The translations under genes were made by a program, and so were the position numbers. From contig NZ_JARVSF010000008.1 in assembly GCF_030209355.1 (NCBI RefSeq), positions 310,001 to 374,000 of the forward strand: a stretch of DNA of 64,000 nucleotides, given 5' to 3'. Origin of the DNA: Pseudarthrobacter sp. fls2-241-R2A-127 (GTDB taxonomy: Bacteria; Actinomycetota; Actinomycetes; Actinomycetales; Micrococcaceae). Positions within the stretch are counted from its first letter, which is position 1, and every line of letters begins with the position of its first letter. This document shows, in pieces, positions 52,264 through 61,843 of this stretch. The notes under the pieces are model-generated. The model made no database searches. It was given only the letters and a program-made list of their open reading frames with translations, and had not been told where the DNA came from.

Positions 52264-54264
52264 TCAGAACCAGTCGCCGTCGGCGTAGGCACTGCGGACG
52301 TGTGCCCGGAGGTATTCCCCCACCACCGCAGCCCCCAGGTCCCCGACATCGGGTGCCACCACGCGGCCGTCAACCCGGTTGGCCATCCGCTGGATGAAGC
52401 GCTCCAGGCCGGGATCGTTTCCGAGCCGGAAGAAGGTGGTTTTGGCCCCGGTCCTTCCCAACCGGTCCAGCTCGGCAACGGTGGCCCGGATGGTCTCCGT
52501 GTCCGGCGGCCAGTTGAACCAGGAGTCTCCGTCCGGCAGCAGGTGCGCGGTGGGTTCGCCGTCCGTCACCACCAGGAGGATGGGTTGCATGGACGGATGG
52601 CGGCGGAAGAAGCGGCCTGCCAGCAGGAGGCCGTGATGGAGGTTGGTGCCCTGTTCGCGGAGGGCCGGCAGGGCGGTCAGTTCGGCGATATCCATGGACT
52701 GGGCGTACCGGCCGAAGGTGACAAGCTGCAGCCGGTCGCCGCGGAACCGGGTGGACACCAAGTGGTGCAGGGCCAGCGCGGTTCGCTTCATGGGGACCCA
52801 CCGCCCTTCCGCGGCCATGGAAAAGGAGACGTCCACCAACAGGACGACGGCGGCCTGGGTCCGGGCCTCTGTTTCGGTGACCTCGATGTCTTCGACCGCG
52901 AGGCGCAGTCCCCGGGCCGGATCGCCGCCGTCGGCCATGGTGCGGCGGATGGCGTTGGTCATGGTGCGCGTGACGTCCCACGGTTCGGCGTCACCGAACT
53001 CCCACTGGCGGCTGGAGCCGGACTGTTCGCCGGCTGCACCAGAGGCCCGGGTGTCCCTGTTTCCCTGCCGCCCGGACAGCTGTTTAGCCGTATCGCGCAG
53101 CAGCGACTTCCCCAGCCGCCTCATGGCTTGTGGTGAAAGGCGGAGATCGCCGTCCGCGCCCCGCCGAAGGTAACCGCCCTCCTGCATGGCCCGCTCGATC
53201 TCCGCCAGCGTCCGCGCACTGACGGCCGCGTCCTCGCCGAGCTGCCGGGACAGCGCATCAAGGTCCAGGTCATCAAGGCTGGAGCCGTTGTAGCTTTGCG
53301 AGAGCTGATCCGAGAGTTCATCCAGTTCGGCGAGGTCCTGCAGCACGCCGGTGCCGTCCCCCAGCCCCAGGCCTTCCTGTCCCTCGAAGCGTTCGGACCC
53401 GGTCCAGTCCTCCCCCGGGCGCAGTGCCTGCAAGGACGCGTCGAGTTCGCTGAGCAGGGCCATCAGTTCAGGCGATCCGAAGGCCTGGGCGGACAACTGC
53501 ATCAGTTCGTCGCGCTGTTCCGCGGATATGGATTGGAGGAGCCGCTGGGCAGCAGCGGCACGTTGCGCCAAGGCATCCACGAGCTCTTCCACCGATTGCG
53601 GGTCTTCCGGGAAGAACTGGCCGTGCCTCGCCATGAACTCCTGGAAATCGGCCTCTGTGTCTTCGCCACGGCGGTGCTTCGCCAGCAAACCGTTGAGGTC
53701 CCGAAGCATGTCGTTGACGGCCTCGCGGTCCTCATCGGTGGCGCTCTCCAGCGCCTGTTTCATACCGGCGAACCGCTGTTCCAGGACCTCCCGGCCCAAG
53801 AGGTCCTTGATTCGTTCGTACGCCTCCTTGGCGGTTCCGGACTGCCAGTCGTAGGAGGCAAGCTCGTTGACCGCCGCAGCGGTGGAGGGCGGCAGGTTCT
53901 GCAGCTGCATCTCCCGGAAGGCGCGTTCGGTATTGTCCATCATGGCGTCCCGGGCCAACTGCTTGCGTTCCTCCAGGACGGCCGTATCCAGGAGCTTCTT
54001 CACCTCATCCAGGGTGCCGTCCAGCCGGTGCCGGCTCAGCAGGTCCCGCCGGCGCTCCTGGACGCGGCGGGCAAGATCGTCAAGGCCGTCGCGGTTCCGT
54101 CCACCACGCCGCAGGAACTCCTGCAGGGCATGGCGGGGCGAGTAGCCTGCCATCACGTCCTCGGCCACGGCGTCGAGGACCTCTGCCAGGTCCACCGGCG
54201 GAGCCAGCGGGTCCGGGCCGCCGGAGTACCGGCCGTACCTTGCGGACCTCTTGTGGATGGCCAT
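52264..54264 (-). CDS. VWA-domain protein paired with an AAA ATPase
   Basis: A 666-residue cytoplasmic protein. The long N-terminal region is helical and highly charged. A von Willebrand A domain occupies about residues 465-640, with the MIDAS sequence DVSFS, the threonine in TNLHH and the aspartate in VTDGEPT. The layout resembles ViaA/CoxE-like and BchD-like partners of MoxR-type ATPases. Such pairs insert metals or remodel protein complexes; the client is not visible here. It lies 14 bases downstream of the ATPase gene. Confidence 0.87.
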   Translation of the reverse strand: MAIHKRSARYGRYSGGPDPLAPPVDLAEVLDAVAEDVMAGYSPRHALQEFLRRGGRNRDGLDDLARRVQERRRDLLSRHRLDGTLDEVKKLLDTAVLEERKQLARDAMMDNTERAFREMQLQNLPPSTAAAVNELASYDWQSGTAKEAYERIKDLLGREVLEQRFAGMKQALESATDEDREAVNDMLRDLNGLLAKHRRGEDTEADFQEFMARHGQFFPEDPQSVEELVDALAQRAAAAQRLLQSISAEQRDELMQLSAQAFGSPELMALLSELDASLQALRPGEDWTGSERFEGQEGLGLGDGTGVLQDLAELDELSDQLSQSYNGSSLDDLDLDALSRQLGEDAAVSARTLAEIERAMQEGGYLRRGADGDLRLSPQAMRRLGKSLLRDTAKQLSGRQGNRDTRASGAAGEQSGSSRQWEFGDAEPWDVTRTMTNAIRRTMADGGDPARGLRLAVEDIEVTETEARTQAAVVLLVDVSFSMAAEGRWVPMKRTALALHHLVSTRFRGDRLQLVTFGRYAQSMDIAELTALPALREQGTNLHHGLLLAGRFFRRHPSMQPILLVVTDGEPTAHLLPDGDSWFNWPPDTETIRATVAELDRLGRTGAKTTFFRLGNDPGLERFIQRMANRVDGRVVAPDVGDLGAAVVGEYLRAHVRSAYADGDWF

Positions 54265-54278
54265 GCTGCCTCCTGTTC

Positions 54279-55667
54279 CTAGCCGTAGATGGTTTCCTCG
54301 TCGTCGGACTCCTTGGAGATGCGACGGCCCAGATACAGCCCTTCCAGGGCCAGTTCGACGGCGGCGGCTCGGTGTCCGTCGTTCGTCGCGCCCAGGCGGC
54401 GGCCGATTTCCTCGTAGAGGCCTGATCCGTTCAGAGACGGGAGGTTGCCGAGGAACTCCTGTGCGGTGACCTGCTCCCCGGTGGTGACTGTGCGGTGGCC
54501 GTCCAGCGCGGACACTAGCGGGCCCATGTCCAGGCCCTGGAAGTGGGCCCTGACGGCCTCGGCGGTGGCGGTGCGGAGGAGGTGGTCGAGGATGCCCTGC
54601 TCCCGCCCTTCCTCGCCTGATTCGAACTCGATCTTGCCGGTCAGGACCTCCACGGCGGGTTCCAGGTCGATGATCCTGGCCACGGCATGGTCCTCACCGC
54701 GGAGCCGTGCCCGGCGAAGGGCCGCCGCGGCCACGGTCTCAGCCCCCGCGATGGCAAACCTGGCCGAAACCCCGGACGTCTGGTTGATGGCCGGAGACTC
54801 GCGCAGCGCACGGGTATAGCGGGCAAGGATCTCCAGGATGAAGGGCGGAACGTCAGCCACCAGCCGGCCCTCCTGCCGGATGACGGAGACCTCGTCCTCT
54901 AGTTCGATCGGGTAGTGGGTCCTGATCTCGGCCCCGAAGCGGTCCTTCAGCGGGGTGATGATCCGGCCGCGGTTGGTGTAGTCCTCCGGGTTGGCAGAGG
55001 CCACAACCAGCACGTCGAGGGGCAGCCGCAGCACGTAGCCGCGGATCTGGATGTCACGTTCCTCCATCACGTTCAGCATGGCCACCTGGATGCGTTCGGC
55101 CAGGTCCGGGAGCTCGTTGATGGCAATGATCCCGCGGTTGGAGCGCGGAATCAGGCCGTAGTGGATGGTCTCCGGATCCCCGAGCCTTCGGCCCTCGGCC
55201 ACACGCATGGGATCGACGTCGCCGACAAGGTCCGCGACGGAGGTGTCAGGCGTTGCGAGCTTTTCGACGTATCGTTCGGAACGGTGCCGCCAGGCGATCC
55301 GCAGCCGGTCCCCTTCGGCGCGGACGCGGGCCCGGGACTGTTCGGTGATCGGCTCGAACGGGTGCTCATTCAGTTCCGAATTCTCGATCACCGGAGACCA
55401 CTCGTCCAGCAGCCCGGCCAGGGTGCGCAGGATGCGGGTCTTGCCCTGTCCCCGTTCTCCCAGCAGCACCAGGTCGTGGCCGGCGATCAAGGCACGTTCG
55501 AGCTGGGGCAGGACGGTCCGGCTGAACCCGTACAGCCCGGGCCAGGGGTCGCGCCCTTCCGCCAGGGCGGCCAAGAGATTGTCGCGGATTTCGTGCCTCA
55601 GGTCCTTGAGGACGTGTCCTACTGCGCGGAGTTCACCAACGGTATAGATTTCGGGGCGATCGGTCAC
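54279..55667 (-). CDS. MoxR/magnesium chelatase-type AAA ATPase
   Basis: A 462-residue AAA+ ATPase. Walker A is LLGERGQGKTR near residue 68 and the Walker B region is IIAINELPDLAERIQ, followed by VVASANPEDYTNRGRI, typical of the ChlI/MoxR branch. It probably forms a hexamer and works with the VWA protein encoded immediately downstream. The GTG start at 55667 lies six bases after TACGGT, which suggests a leaderless mRNA. The nearby formate dehydrogenase operon is on the other strand, and no link to it can be shown. Confidence 0.88.
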   Translation of the reverse strand: MTDRPEIYTVGELRAVGHVLKDLRHEIRDNLLAALAEGRDPWPGLYGFSRTVLPQLERALIAGHDLVLLGERGQGKTRILRTLAGLLDEWSPVIENSELNEHPFEPITEQSRARVRAEGDRLRIAWRHRSERYVEKLATPDTSVADLVGDVDPMRVAEGRRLGDPETIHYGLIPRSNRGIIAINELPDLAERIQVAMLNVMEERDIQIRGYVLRLPLDVLVVASANPEDYTNRGRIITPLKDRFGAEIRTHYPIELEDEVSVIRQEGRLVADVPPFILEILARYTRALRESPAINQTSGVSARFAIAGAETVAAAALRRARLRGEDHAVARIIDLEPAVEVLTGKIEFESGEEGREQGILDHLLRTATAEAVRAHFQGLDMGPLVSALDGHRTVTTGEQVTAQEFLGNLPSLNGSGLYEEIGRRLGATNDGHRAAAVELALEGLYLGRRISKESDDEETIYG

Positions 55668-55764
55668 TCCTCTACCGTAATCCCCAGCTTGGGGCTAATC
55701 GATAGATTCCTCCAGATTCCTGCCCGCGGCGGCCGGTGACCCTGGCCGCCGGCGTGAGCCGGGG

Positions 55765-56496
55765 TTACTGCGGTTCCGGGCGCCCTTGCACGGCGGCCGC
55801 GGCGGCAGGCGCGGCCTGCTCAAGGTAGGCGCCGATGTGTTCCAGGAGGTAGTGCTGGCCGGCAACCGTTGGGTGGTCGCCGTCGGGGCCGATCAAGTCA
55901 CCAAAGTCGCTGCTGATCCAGCCCTCGGCGATGGGGTCCACGAACTCGCCACCGGCGCGGGCGGTAGCGGCCTTGAGCTGGCTGCTGATCTCCAGGAGCC
56001 CGGGGTCCGGGTCCGTTGAGTACGACGGCGGTCCCACGACAATGATTTTGGCTTCAGGGGCGAGCGTCTCGGCCCGGTCCATCGCCGCCAGCGCGGCGTC
56101 GCCGATTTCATCGGACGAGTAGCCGAGGTCGTTCTCAGAGCCGAAGAACACCACAATGCCCGTTTTTTCGTTGACGAGGTCTTCAACCTGGGTGCCAAAC
56201 GTTCCGTCGAAATCGCCGGGGCTGACGTAGCCGCTGCCGTCTTCGGCGGCATTGACCACTTCCAGGCCGGCGCCCACGGGGTCGTTGCGCATCAGGGCCG
56301 GCCAGGCTTCCTGCGGCGACGTTCCGTGGCCGGTGCTCAGGGAGTCCCCTACCACCACCACCCGGACCGGGGCCTCACCCGTGGCCGGAGGCAGTGTTTG
56401 GGCGGCGCTCCCTGAGGTAACTGCCAGCAGGACGCCGAAGGTCCCGGCGGCAATGAGCCTGGCTGGATGCCCGCGCAGCGGCACATTGTGTTGCAT
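55765..56496 (-). CDS. secreted SGNH/GDSL hydrolase
   Basis: A 243-residue protein with an N-terminal signal peptide (hydrophobic segment about 12-30, ending near SAAQT). The catalytic blocks are VVGDSLSTGHG (block I with serine), GSENDLG (block III) and DGDHPT (block V, D-x-x-H). It is likely an extracellular esterase or acetylhydrolase acting on polysaccharide or lipid; the substrate is unknown. The 228 bases upstream (56497-56724) hold no gene. Confidence 0.87.
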   Translation of the reverse strand: MQHNVPLRGHPARLIAAGTFGVLLAVTSGSAAQTLPPATGEAPVRVVVVGDSLSTGHGTSPQEAWPALMRNDPVGAGLEVVNAAEDGSGYVSPGDFDGTFGTQVEDLVNEKTGIVVFFGSENDLGYSSDEIGDAALAAMDRAETLAPEAKIIVVGPPSYSTDPDPGLLEISSQLKAATARAGGEFVDPIAEGWISSDFGDLIGPDGDHPTVAGQHYLLEHIGAYLEQAAPAAAAAVQGRPEPQ

Positions 56497-56724
56497 GGGT
56501 GCCGCCTCCTGCCTGGAATCGGGCGTCGGCTACCAAGCCGGCTGCCACCTTATTGTCGTTTGTCCATGTCCCATCGTAGGCAATCAGTGAGGATACTGTA
56601 GTACCGCCGGGCACGATGCGACAGATCGCACAGCAACCCCACAGGCAATTCACACCTTTCGACGGCGCTGCCCGCCGGGCGGCCTGTCCCGTCCGGCAGC
56701 AACCACCGGCTGACAGGCCGTGCC

Positions 56725-57549
56725 CTAGAACTTGCCGTACCGGGCCCGCGCCATGGAGTACACGCCGTAACAGATGAGGCCCGCGGCGATGGCTGCGAGC
56801 AGGAACGCACCGTACGGTTGTGAGCCAAGAGCCTTCAGGCCCCCGTCCAGGCCCGAGGACTTGGAAGGATCGGCAGTAGCGGCGGCCACGATGATCAGTA
56901 CGCCGACGACGGCGAGGATCACTCCCTTGGCGATGTAGCCGACGGTGCCTATCCACTGGACAGCGGTACGGGCACTGCCGGGGTCCTGCAGGTCGTCCAT
57001 GAACTTTCGGGTGAAGCCTGTGTAGGTGTAATAGGCACCGGCCCCGATGATCGCCAGGCCGACGGCGATCAGCAGCACCACTCCAGCCGGGGCAGCCATG
57101 AGTTTGGCGGTGAAGTCACTGGCCGACTGGCTGGAACTCTTGGAACCGCCCGTGGCGAACACTGCGAACGTGAAGGCCATAAATCCGAACACCACGGCTT
57201 TTCCTGCAGCGGAGGCGGCCTCCTTCAGTTTCTTCTTCGAGTCGGCCCCGGCGCGGGCGCCGAAGACAGCCTCACCGACCATCCACAGCGCCAGGGCGGC
57301 GCAGGCAACAGCCCCAGCCCAGAGCAGGACGACGCCGCCGGGTTTTGAGGCAAGGGATCCGATCGCCCCGGACTGGTCCGCTTCGCCGCCTTTTCCGCTG
57401 TTGACCTGCAGGGCGATGGCGCCGATCAGCACGTGCACCAGCCCAATGAACACGAAGCCGGCACGGGCCAGAATGCGCAACGCCGGGCTGCGGCTGGCCG
57501 AAGCCGCGTCTGAAACCGCCCGGTTAGCTCCCTGCGACGCGTTTCCCAT
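56725..57549 (-). CDS. DUF1206 domain membrane protein
   Basis: A 274-residue membrane protein with about six helices arranged as three similar pairs, each of the pattern ARAGF…GLVHVLIGAIAL, which is the DUF1206 repeat. Its function is unknown. GGAAGGG before the ATG gives a normal ribosome-binding site. It stands alone between the SGNH hydrolase and the pseudo-beta-lactamase genes. Confidence 0.9.
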   Translation of the reverse strand: MGNASQGANRAVSDAASASRSPALRILARAGFVFIGLVHVLIGAIALQVNSGKGGEADQSGAIGSLASKPGGVVLLWAGAVACAALALWMVGEAVFGARAGADSKKKLKEAASAAGKAVVFGFMAFTFAVFATGGSKSSSQSASDFTAKLMAAPAGVVLLIAVGLAIIGAGAYYTYTGFTRKFMDDLQDPGSARTAVQWIGTVGYIAKGVILAVVGVLIIVAAATADPSKSSGLDGGLKALGSQPYGAFLLAAIAAGLICYGVYSMARARYGKF

Positions 57550-57702
57550 GGTCCGCCCTTCCAGCTATGTAGTTGATCCTCTGATGCCCGCAAGCCTTCC
57601 CCGGCCGCAGCGTGCCGCGGGATGCTTCAGTGTAGATCCGCCGGGACCATCCGGACAGGCCCCGGAGGCGGCGTAATGCGCGGCTGACCGGCGCGTTTGT
57701 CC

Positions 57703-58875
57703 TCAACGTGCAGGCTGGCAGAGCCTGTCCAGCGCCTCGTTGAGGGTGGACTCGATCTGGCCGTTGAGCAGGTCCCGCCGGCCGGTGCTGGCGGGATCTT
57801 CAACCTCGCCGGGCATGGGTGGCGCCGTGACGGTCATCGCCGCCTGGTACCGCCCGTCGTCGCTGCTGACGGCGACCGTCTGGAACTCCCTGAACGAGCC
57901 CTTGCCTTCCTGGCGCATGGCAGGGGAACACTGGTCCGCGAAGCGCCAGAGTCCCAACCCGAACCGGCCAAAGCCGGGGCTGGTCTTCATCTGCCGCAGT
58001 GAGGAAGAAGAAACGGCGCGGCCCTGAAGGAGGGCGGCCATGAACGTGTTAAGGTCCGCCACCGTTGACACCACCCCGGACGCCGGGGAGCCGGCGACCG
58101 ACGCGTCGCCAGTGGTGTCGATGCGCTCGCCGTAGAGGGTGACGTACCCGTGGAGCAGGTTGGGTGCACCGGGGTCCGGCCGGTCCAGGGTTGTGTCCTT
58201 AAGCCCCAGCCGGGTGAACACCTGCTCCCGCATGACCTGGGCGAACGGTTTGTGGCGCAGGGCCTGCACCAAGAGGCCCAGTGCAACGTAGTCCGTGGTG
58301 GAGTATTTGAACAGTCCGACGTCGGAGGCCGGCCAAGGCAGCGTCCCGGCGGCCTGTACCTGCTGCTCCAGGGTCAGGCTGCGCGACAGGGCGGGGCGAA
58401 AATCCACGTCGCGGGGCAGGGCCGCGGCGGCGTCCGGCATCCCGGAGGTGTGGCTGAGCAGCTGGCGCACGGTGAGGGGTCCGGGCGGCCGCAGCATTCC
58501 CGCCAGTTCCGGGACGGCCTGGGTTACCTGGTCATCGAGGCCGATGAGGTGGTCATCGACGAGCTGGAGCACCGCGACGGCGGTCATGGCCTGGGTGACA
58601 CCGGCAACCTCCACCCTGTCCGTTGGCTGCGCCGGGTCCAGGGAGTCGAGGCCCCTCACGCCAAAGGCCTGCGACCATTCGCCGCCCGGCCAGCGGACCT
58701 GGACCACCGCCGAGACGGCTCCCTGGTCCAGGAAGAGCTCGATCTGCTGCACCATGGGATCCAAGGCAGGCGGAAAGCGTCCGGGCGGAGGGGAGTCGTC
58801 GGTGTAGGTGCAGCCGGAGACGGCGAGGGCCACCGCGAGCGCCGCCCGCCTCACGATGCGGTATTTGGAGCCCAC
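57703..58875 (-). CDS. class C beta-lactamase/serine hydrolase-like lipoprotein with degenerate active site
   Basis: A 390-residue lipoprotein: the signal peptide ends in VSGC with Cys22. The fold of the beta-lactamase/PBP-like family is evident from AVLQLVDDHLIGLDDQV, LTVRQLLSHTSGMPD and the YVALGLLVQAL segment. However, the catalytic SxxK is replaced: where the family has SVTK the sequence is GVTQ (Gly92, Gln95). The YxN motif reads YST, and the HxG box reads EGK. All three catalytic elements are altered, so it is probably a binding or regulatory pseudo-enzyme. The start is GTG at 58875, divergent from the subtilase gene. Confidence 0.85.
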   Translation of the reverse strand: MGSKYRIVRRAALAVALAVSGCTYTDDSPPPGRFPPALDPMVQQIELFLDQGAVSAVVQVRWPGGEWSQAFGVRGLDSLDPAQPTDRVEVAGVTQAMTAVAVLQLVDDHLIGLDDQVTQAVPELAGMLRPPGPLTVRQLLSHTSGMPDAAAALPRDVDFRPALSRSLTLEQQVQAAGTLPWPASDVGLFKYSTTDYVALGLLVQALRHKPFAQVMREQVFTRLGLKDTTLDRPDPGAPNLLHGYVTLYGERIDTTGDASVAGSPASGVVSTVADLNTFMAALLQGRAVSSSSLRQMKTSPGFGRFGLGLWRFADQCSPAMRQEGKGSFREFQTVAVSSDDGRYQAAMTVTAPPMPGEVEDPASTGRRDLLNGQIESTLNEALDRLCQPAR

Positions 58876-58903
58876 ACCTCATGTTAGGGCGGCCCGCGAC
58901 GTA

Positions 58904-58931
58904 TTGACATGCGGGCGCCGCTGCCCATAAT
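58904..58931 (+). promoter_or_regulatory. subtilase gene promoter
   Basis: TTGACA (58904-58909), 16-base spacer, CATAAT (58926-58931), near-consensus. The start near 58938 leaves about 28 bases before the ATG at 58966. Confidence 0.75.
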
Positions 58932-58965
58932 TGGTGGCAGCACTTCAGTGAGACCGGAGAATGGC

Positions 58966-60501
58966 ATGACGCGTTTGGTGAGCTCACTGCTGAGGCCCCG
59001 CAACCACTCGGAGCAGCGCGGGCACGACCTCCTGGTCCACACGGACGCCAATGAGCGGGAGGCGGTCCTCGTGGAACTGCAGGTGGGCCACGGGACGCTT
59101 GCCACATCCGCGGGGGCCCGGTTTGCCACGCTCTTCAACGATACGTTTTCGTCGGCTGAGGATCCGCCCGCCCCGCCGCTGCAGGTCTCCACCCTGTACC
59201 TGCAGTGCCGGGTCCGGCCCGACGAGCTGACCACCCTCCTTGCCGCGGATGCGGCACACGGAGTTGCGGAGCGCACCATCTACCGTGTGTGGCCCGACTA
59301 CATTGTCCGCCCGCACATCGACAGGTCAGCGGCCACGGTACAGGCCGATGCCGCGCTGCGCACGTTCGGGGCCTCGGGCCGCGGTTGTGTGTGGGCCGTC
59401 ATCGACTCGGGCATCGACGGCACGCACCCGCATTTCCTCCCCGGCCCCACGGGAAAAGCGGACAACCTGCACGACCCGCGGGTTGCGGATCTCCACCGCG
59501 ACTTCACGGTTCTGGTCACCGGTCCGGATGCCGGCACGACGGCGGCGTCACCGGACGCAGGATCCGTCCGCTCGGCCAAGGACCTGGTCCCGGACGACCC
59601 GGCACCTGCCCTGGTGGACGACGTCGGACACGGGACCCACGTGGCCGGAATCATCGCCGGCTCCGCTCCCCCGGCCGCCGTCATCATGACGAGCCGGTCC
59701 ACACCGGATGGTCTGCCGGAATGGACACAGCGGGAACTGGACCCGGGCCGGTCCCTGGCCGGCCTGGCCTCGGAGGCGTTGCTGGTGAGCCTGAAGGTCC
59801 TGAACAACCAGGAGCACACCCTGTCCAGCGCGGTCATCGCCGCCCTGAACTACGTCAGGGCCGTCAACTCCTATGGCCGCAACCTGGTGATCCACGGCGT
59901 GAACCTATCGCTCGGCTGCGATTGGTATCCCGGTGACTTCGCCGCCGGCCAGAGCCCCCTGTGCCGGGAGATCGACCTGCTGGTGGGCTCCGGCGTCGTG
60001 GTGGTGGTCAGCGCCGGCAACGGCGGCGATGCACGGGACGACAACGGCGACTTCTATGGCAGGCTCTCCACCATCACGGACCCGGGAAACGCAGAAAAAG
60101 CCATCACGGTGGGTTCAACGCACCGCGACCAGCCGCACGTCTTCGGGGTCTCCTATACCTCCTCCAAGGGACCCACCCTTGACGGGCGGCTGAAGCCCGA
60201 CCTTGTGGCCCCCGGCGAGCGCATCACCTCGGCGGCAGCCGGGAAGAACCGGAGCCAGGTGCCGGGCTTCAAGGACGCGGCGGCACAGATGCCCTGCTAC
60301 GTGGAGGACAGCGGAACCTCGATGGCGGCCCCGCACGTTTCCGGGGCCATCGCGGCCTTCCTCTCGGCACGGCCGGAATTCATCGGCAAGCCGGAGGTGG
60401 TCAAAGACCTGTTCATGCAGAATGCAAGCTCCCTGGGCCGGCACCCGTTCTTCCAAGGCAGTGGCCTGGTGGACCTGATGCGGGTCCTGAACTCGATCTA
60501 A
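58966..60501 (+). CDS. subtilisin-like serine peptidase (S8) without signal peptide
   Basis: A 511-residue protein with a complete catalytic triad: aspartate in AVIDSGIDGTHP, histidine in GHGTHVAGI and serine in SGTSMAAPHVSG. The oxyanion asparagine is in VSAGNGGD. About 130 residues precede the peptidase domain and look globular, not like a propeptide. There is no signal peptide, so it is probably intracellular. ATG at 58966 has GGAG eight bases upstream. The next gene follows 23 bases later and is likely co-transcribed. Confidence 0.9.
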   Translation: MTRLVSSLLRPRNHSEQRGHDLLVHTDANEREAVLVELQVGHGTLATSAGARFATLFNDTFSSAEDPPAPPLQVSTLYLQCRVRPDELTTLLAADAAHGVAERTIYRVWPDYIVRPHIDRSAATVQADAALRTFGASGRGCVWAVIDSGIDGTHPHFLPGPTGKADNLHDPRVADLHRDFTVLVTGPDAGTTAASPDAGSVRSAKDLVPDDPAPALVDDVGHGTHVAGIIAGSAPPAAVIMTSRSTPDGLPEWTQRELDPGRSLAGLASEALLVSLKVLNNQEHTLSSAVIAALNYVRAVNSYGRNLVIHGVNLSLGCDWYPGDFAAGQSPLCREIDLLVGSGVVVVVSAGNGGDARDDNGDFYGRLSTITDPGNAEKAITVGSTHRDQPHVFGVSYTSSKGPTLDGRLKPDLVAPGERITSAAAGKNRSQVPGFKDAAAQMPCYVEDSGTSMAAPHVSGAIAAFLSARPEFIGKPEVVKDLFMQNASSLGRHPFFQGSGLVDLMRVLNSI

Positions 60502-60524
60502 CCACCCACCAGCCAGGAGCAGCC

Positions 60525-61808
60525 ATGACCGGCAGCATCGGAAACCTCGACTACTACGAGCTGGCGTTCGCCGCCGATGGCAACGCCGAGCCGGACAACC
60601 CGGCAGACGGTGCCTCCCTGGCCGCCGCCGTTGCGGACGGCAGCATCCGTGACATCTTCGTCCTCTCCCACGGCTGGAACAGCGACGTCGAGTCCGCGCG
60701 CAGCCTCTACCAGTGGATGTTCGGCAATCTCTCTGACCAGCTGGGACAGCGGGCGGCAGGCTGTGCCGCCGTCGGAATCATCTGGCCCTCCCTGCTGTTC
60801 CCGGAGGACCAGGCATCCGCCGCACCGGCAGCACCCTCCACCGGGGCAGCACTGGCGGCGCACCTGGCCCCGGCGTTCCCGCGGAACGAGCAAGACCTCG
60901 GTGCAATCGGAAACCTGCTGGACCGGCAACCGGAGGATCCGCAGGAACTCGAACGCTTCCACCACCTTGCCCTTGGGCTGGTCAGTTCCCCCGTGCCGCC
61001 GCCCGAATCCGAGGACTCCAACCTGCAGGCAGCATTGGCAGCCACCACAGCGCCGCTCCTGACCCACGCCGCTGCGCTGGCCGCCCCTTCACAGTCGAGC
61101 GCGCAGGATATCGGGAACCCGTTCGGCATGCTGTGGAAAGGGGCGCGGGAGGTACTGCGCGCGTTCAGCTACTACGAAATGAAGAACCGTGCGGGCGTCA
61201 TTGGCAGCCAGGGATTGGGCCCTTACCTCGGTTCGCTCGCGGGCCCCTCCGGCCCACCGCGCATCTACCTGATGGGACACAGCTTCGGCGCCCGGCTGGT
61301 GGCCAACGCGCTCGCCGGCCTCCCTGCGTCAGCTGCCGCCCCTGGCAGCCCCATCAAGCTGGTGTACCTCATCCAAGGGGCCTTCTCGCATTTCAGCTTC
61401 GCCTCGCCGCTGCCCACCGATCCCGCCCGGTCGGGTCTCCTGGCATCCTGTACGGGCCGGGTGGATGGTCCGTTCATCGCCACCTTCAGCAAAGCCGACC
61501 GCGCGGTGGGGACCTGGTACCCCACGGCGAGCTTCCTCCAGCGCCAGGACAACGAGGACGTCCACGACTTCATGTACCGCTGGGAGGGAATGGGCCATGA
61601 CGGCTACCAGCAGGCGGGGGCCACAACGGTGCCCATGCATCAGCCGGGTGAGTCCTACGGGTTCACGGCGGGCGGCTTCTACTGCCTGGACGCCAATGCG
61701 GTGATTTCCCAGGACCAGAATCCTTTCGCCGGGGCCCACAGCGATATCCGGCACGCCGAGGTGCTGTGGCCTGTCGTCGAGGCTTTCACGGCCGCCGCCG
61801 GTCATTGA
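60525..61808 (+). CDS. alpha/beta hydrolase, partner of the subtilase
   Basis: A 427-residue cytoplasmic hydrolase. FVLSHGWNSD marks the oxyanion region and YLMGHSFGARL is the nucleophile elbow with serine. A large insertion (about residues 85-210, alanine/proline-rich) separates them. This resembles large alpha/beta hydrolases annotated as serine peptidases or lipases, with unknown substrate. AGGAG precedes the ATG. No signal peptide is present, like the upstream subtilase, so the two probably act together inside the cell. Confidence 0.82.
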   Translation: MTGSIGNLDYYELAFAADGNAEPDNPADGASLAAAVADGSIRDIFVLSHGWNSDVESARSLYQWMFGNLSDQLGQRAAGCAAVGIIWPSLLFPEDQASAAPAAPSTGAALAAHLAPAFPRNEQDLGAIGNLLDRQPEDPQELERFHHLALGLVSSPVPPPESEDSNLQAALAATTAPLLTHAAALAAPSQSSAQDIGNPFGMLWKGAREVLRAFSYYEMKNRAGVIGSQGLGPYLGSLAGPSGPPRIYLMGHSFGARLVANALAGLPASAAAPGSPIKLVYLIQGAFSHFSFASPLPTDPARSGLLASCTGRVDGPFIATFSKADRAVGTWYPTASFLQRQDNEDVHDFMYRWEGMGHDGYQQAGATTVPMHQPGESYGFTAGGFYCLDANAVISQDQNPFAGAHSDIRHAEVLWPVVEAFTAAAGH

Positions 61809-61843
61809 CACTGGCCCCGGTTAGGCGTTGGCGCGGTAGCGGT

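Noticed and set aside
56603..56616. TACTGTAGTA near the SGNH gene as a BlaI/MecI-type operator
   Set aside because: Only four-base arms match and no BlaI gene is nearby; too weak to call.
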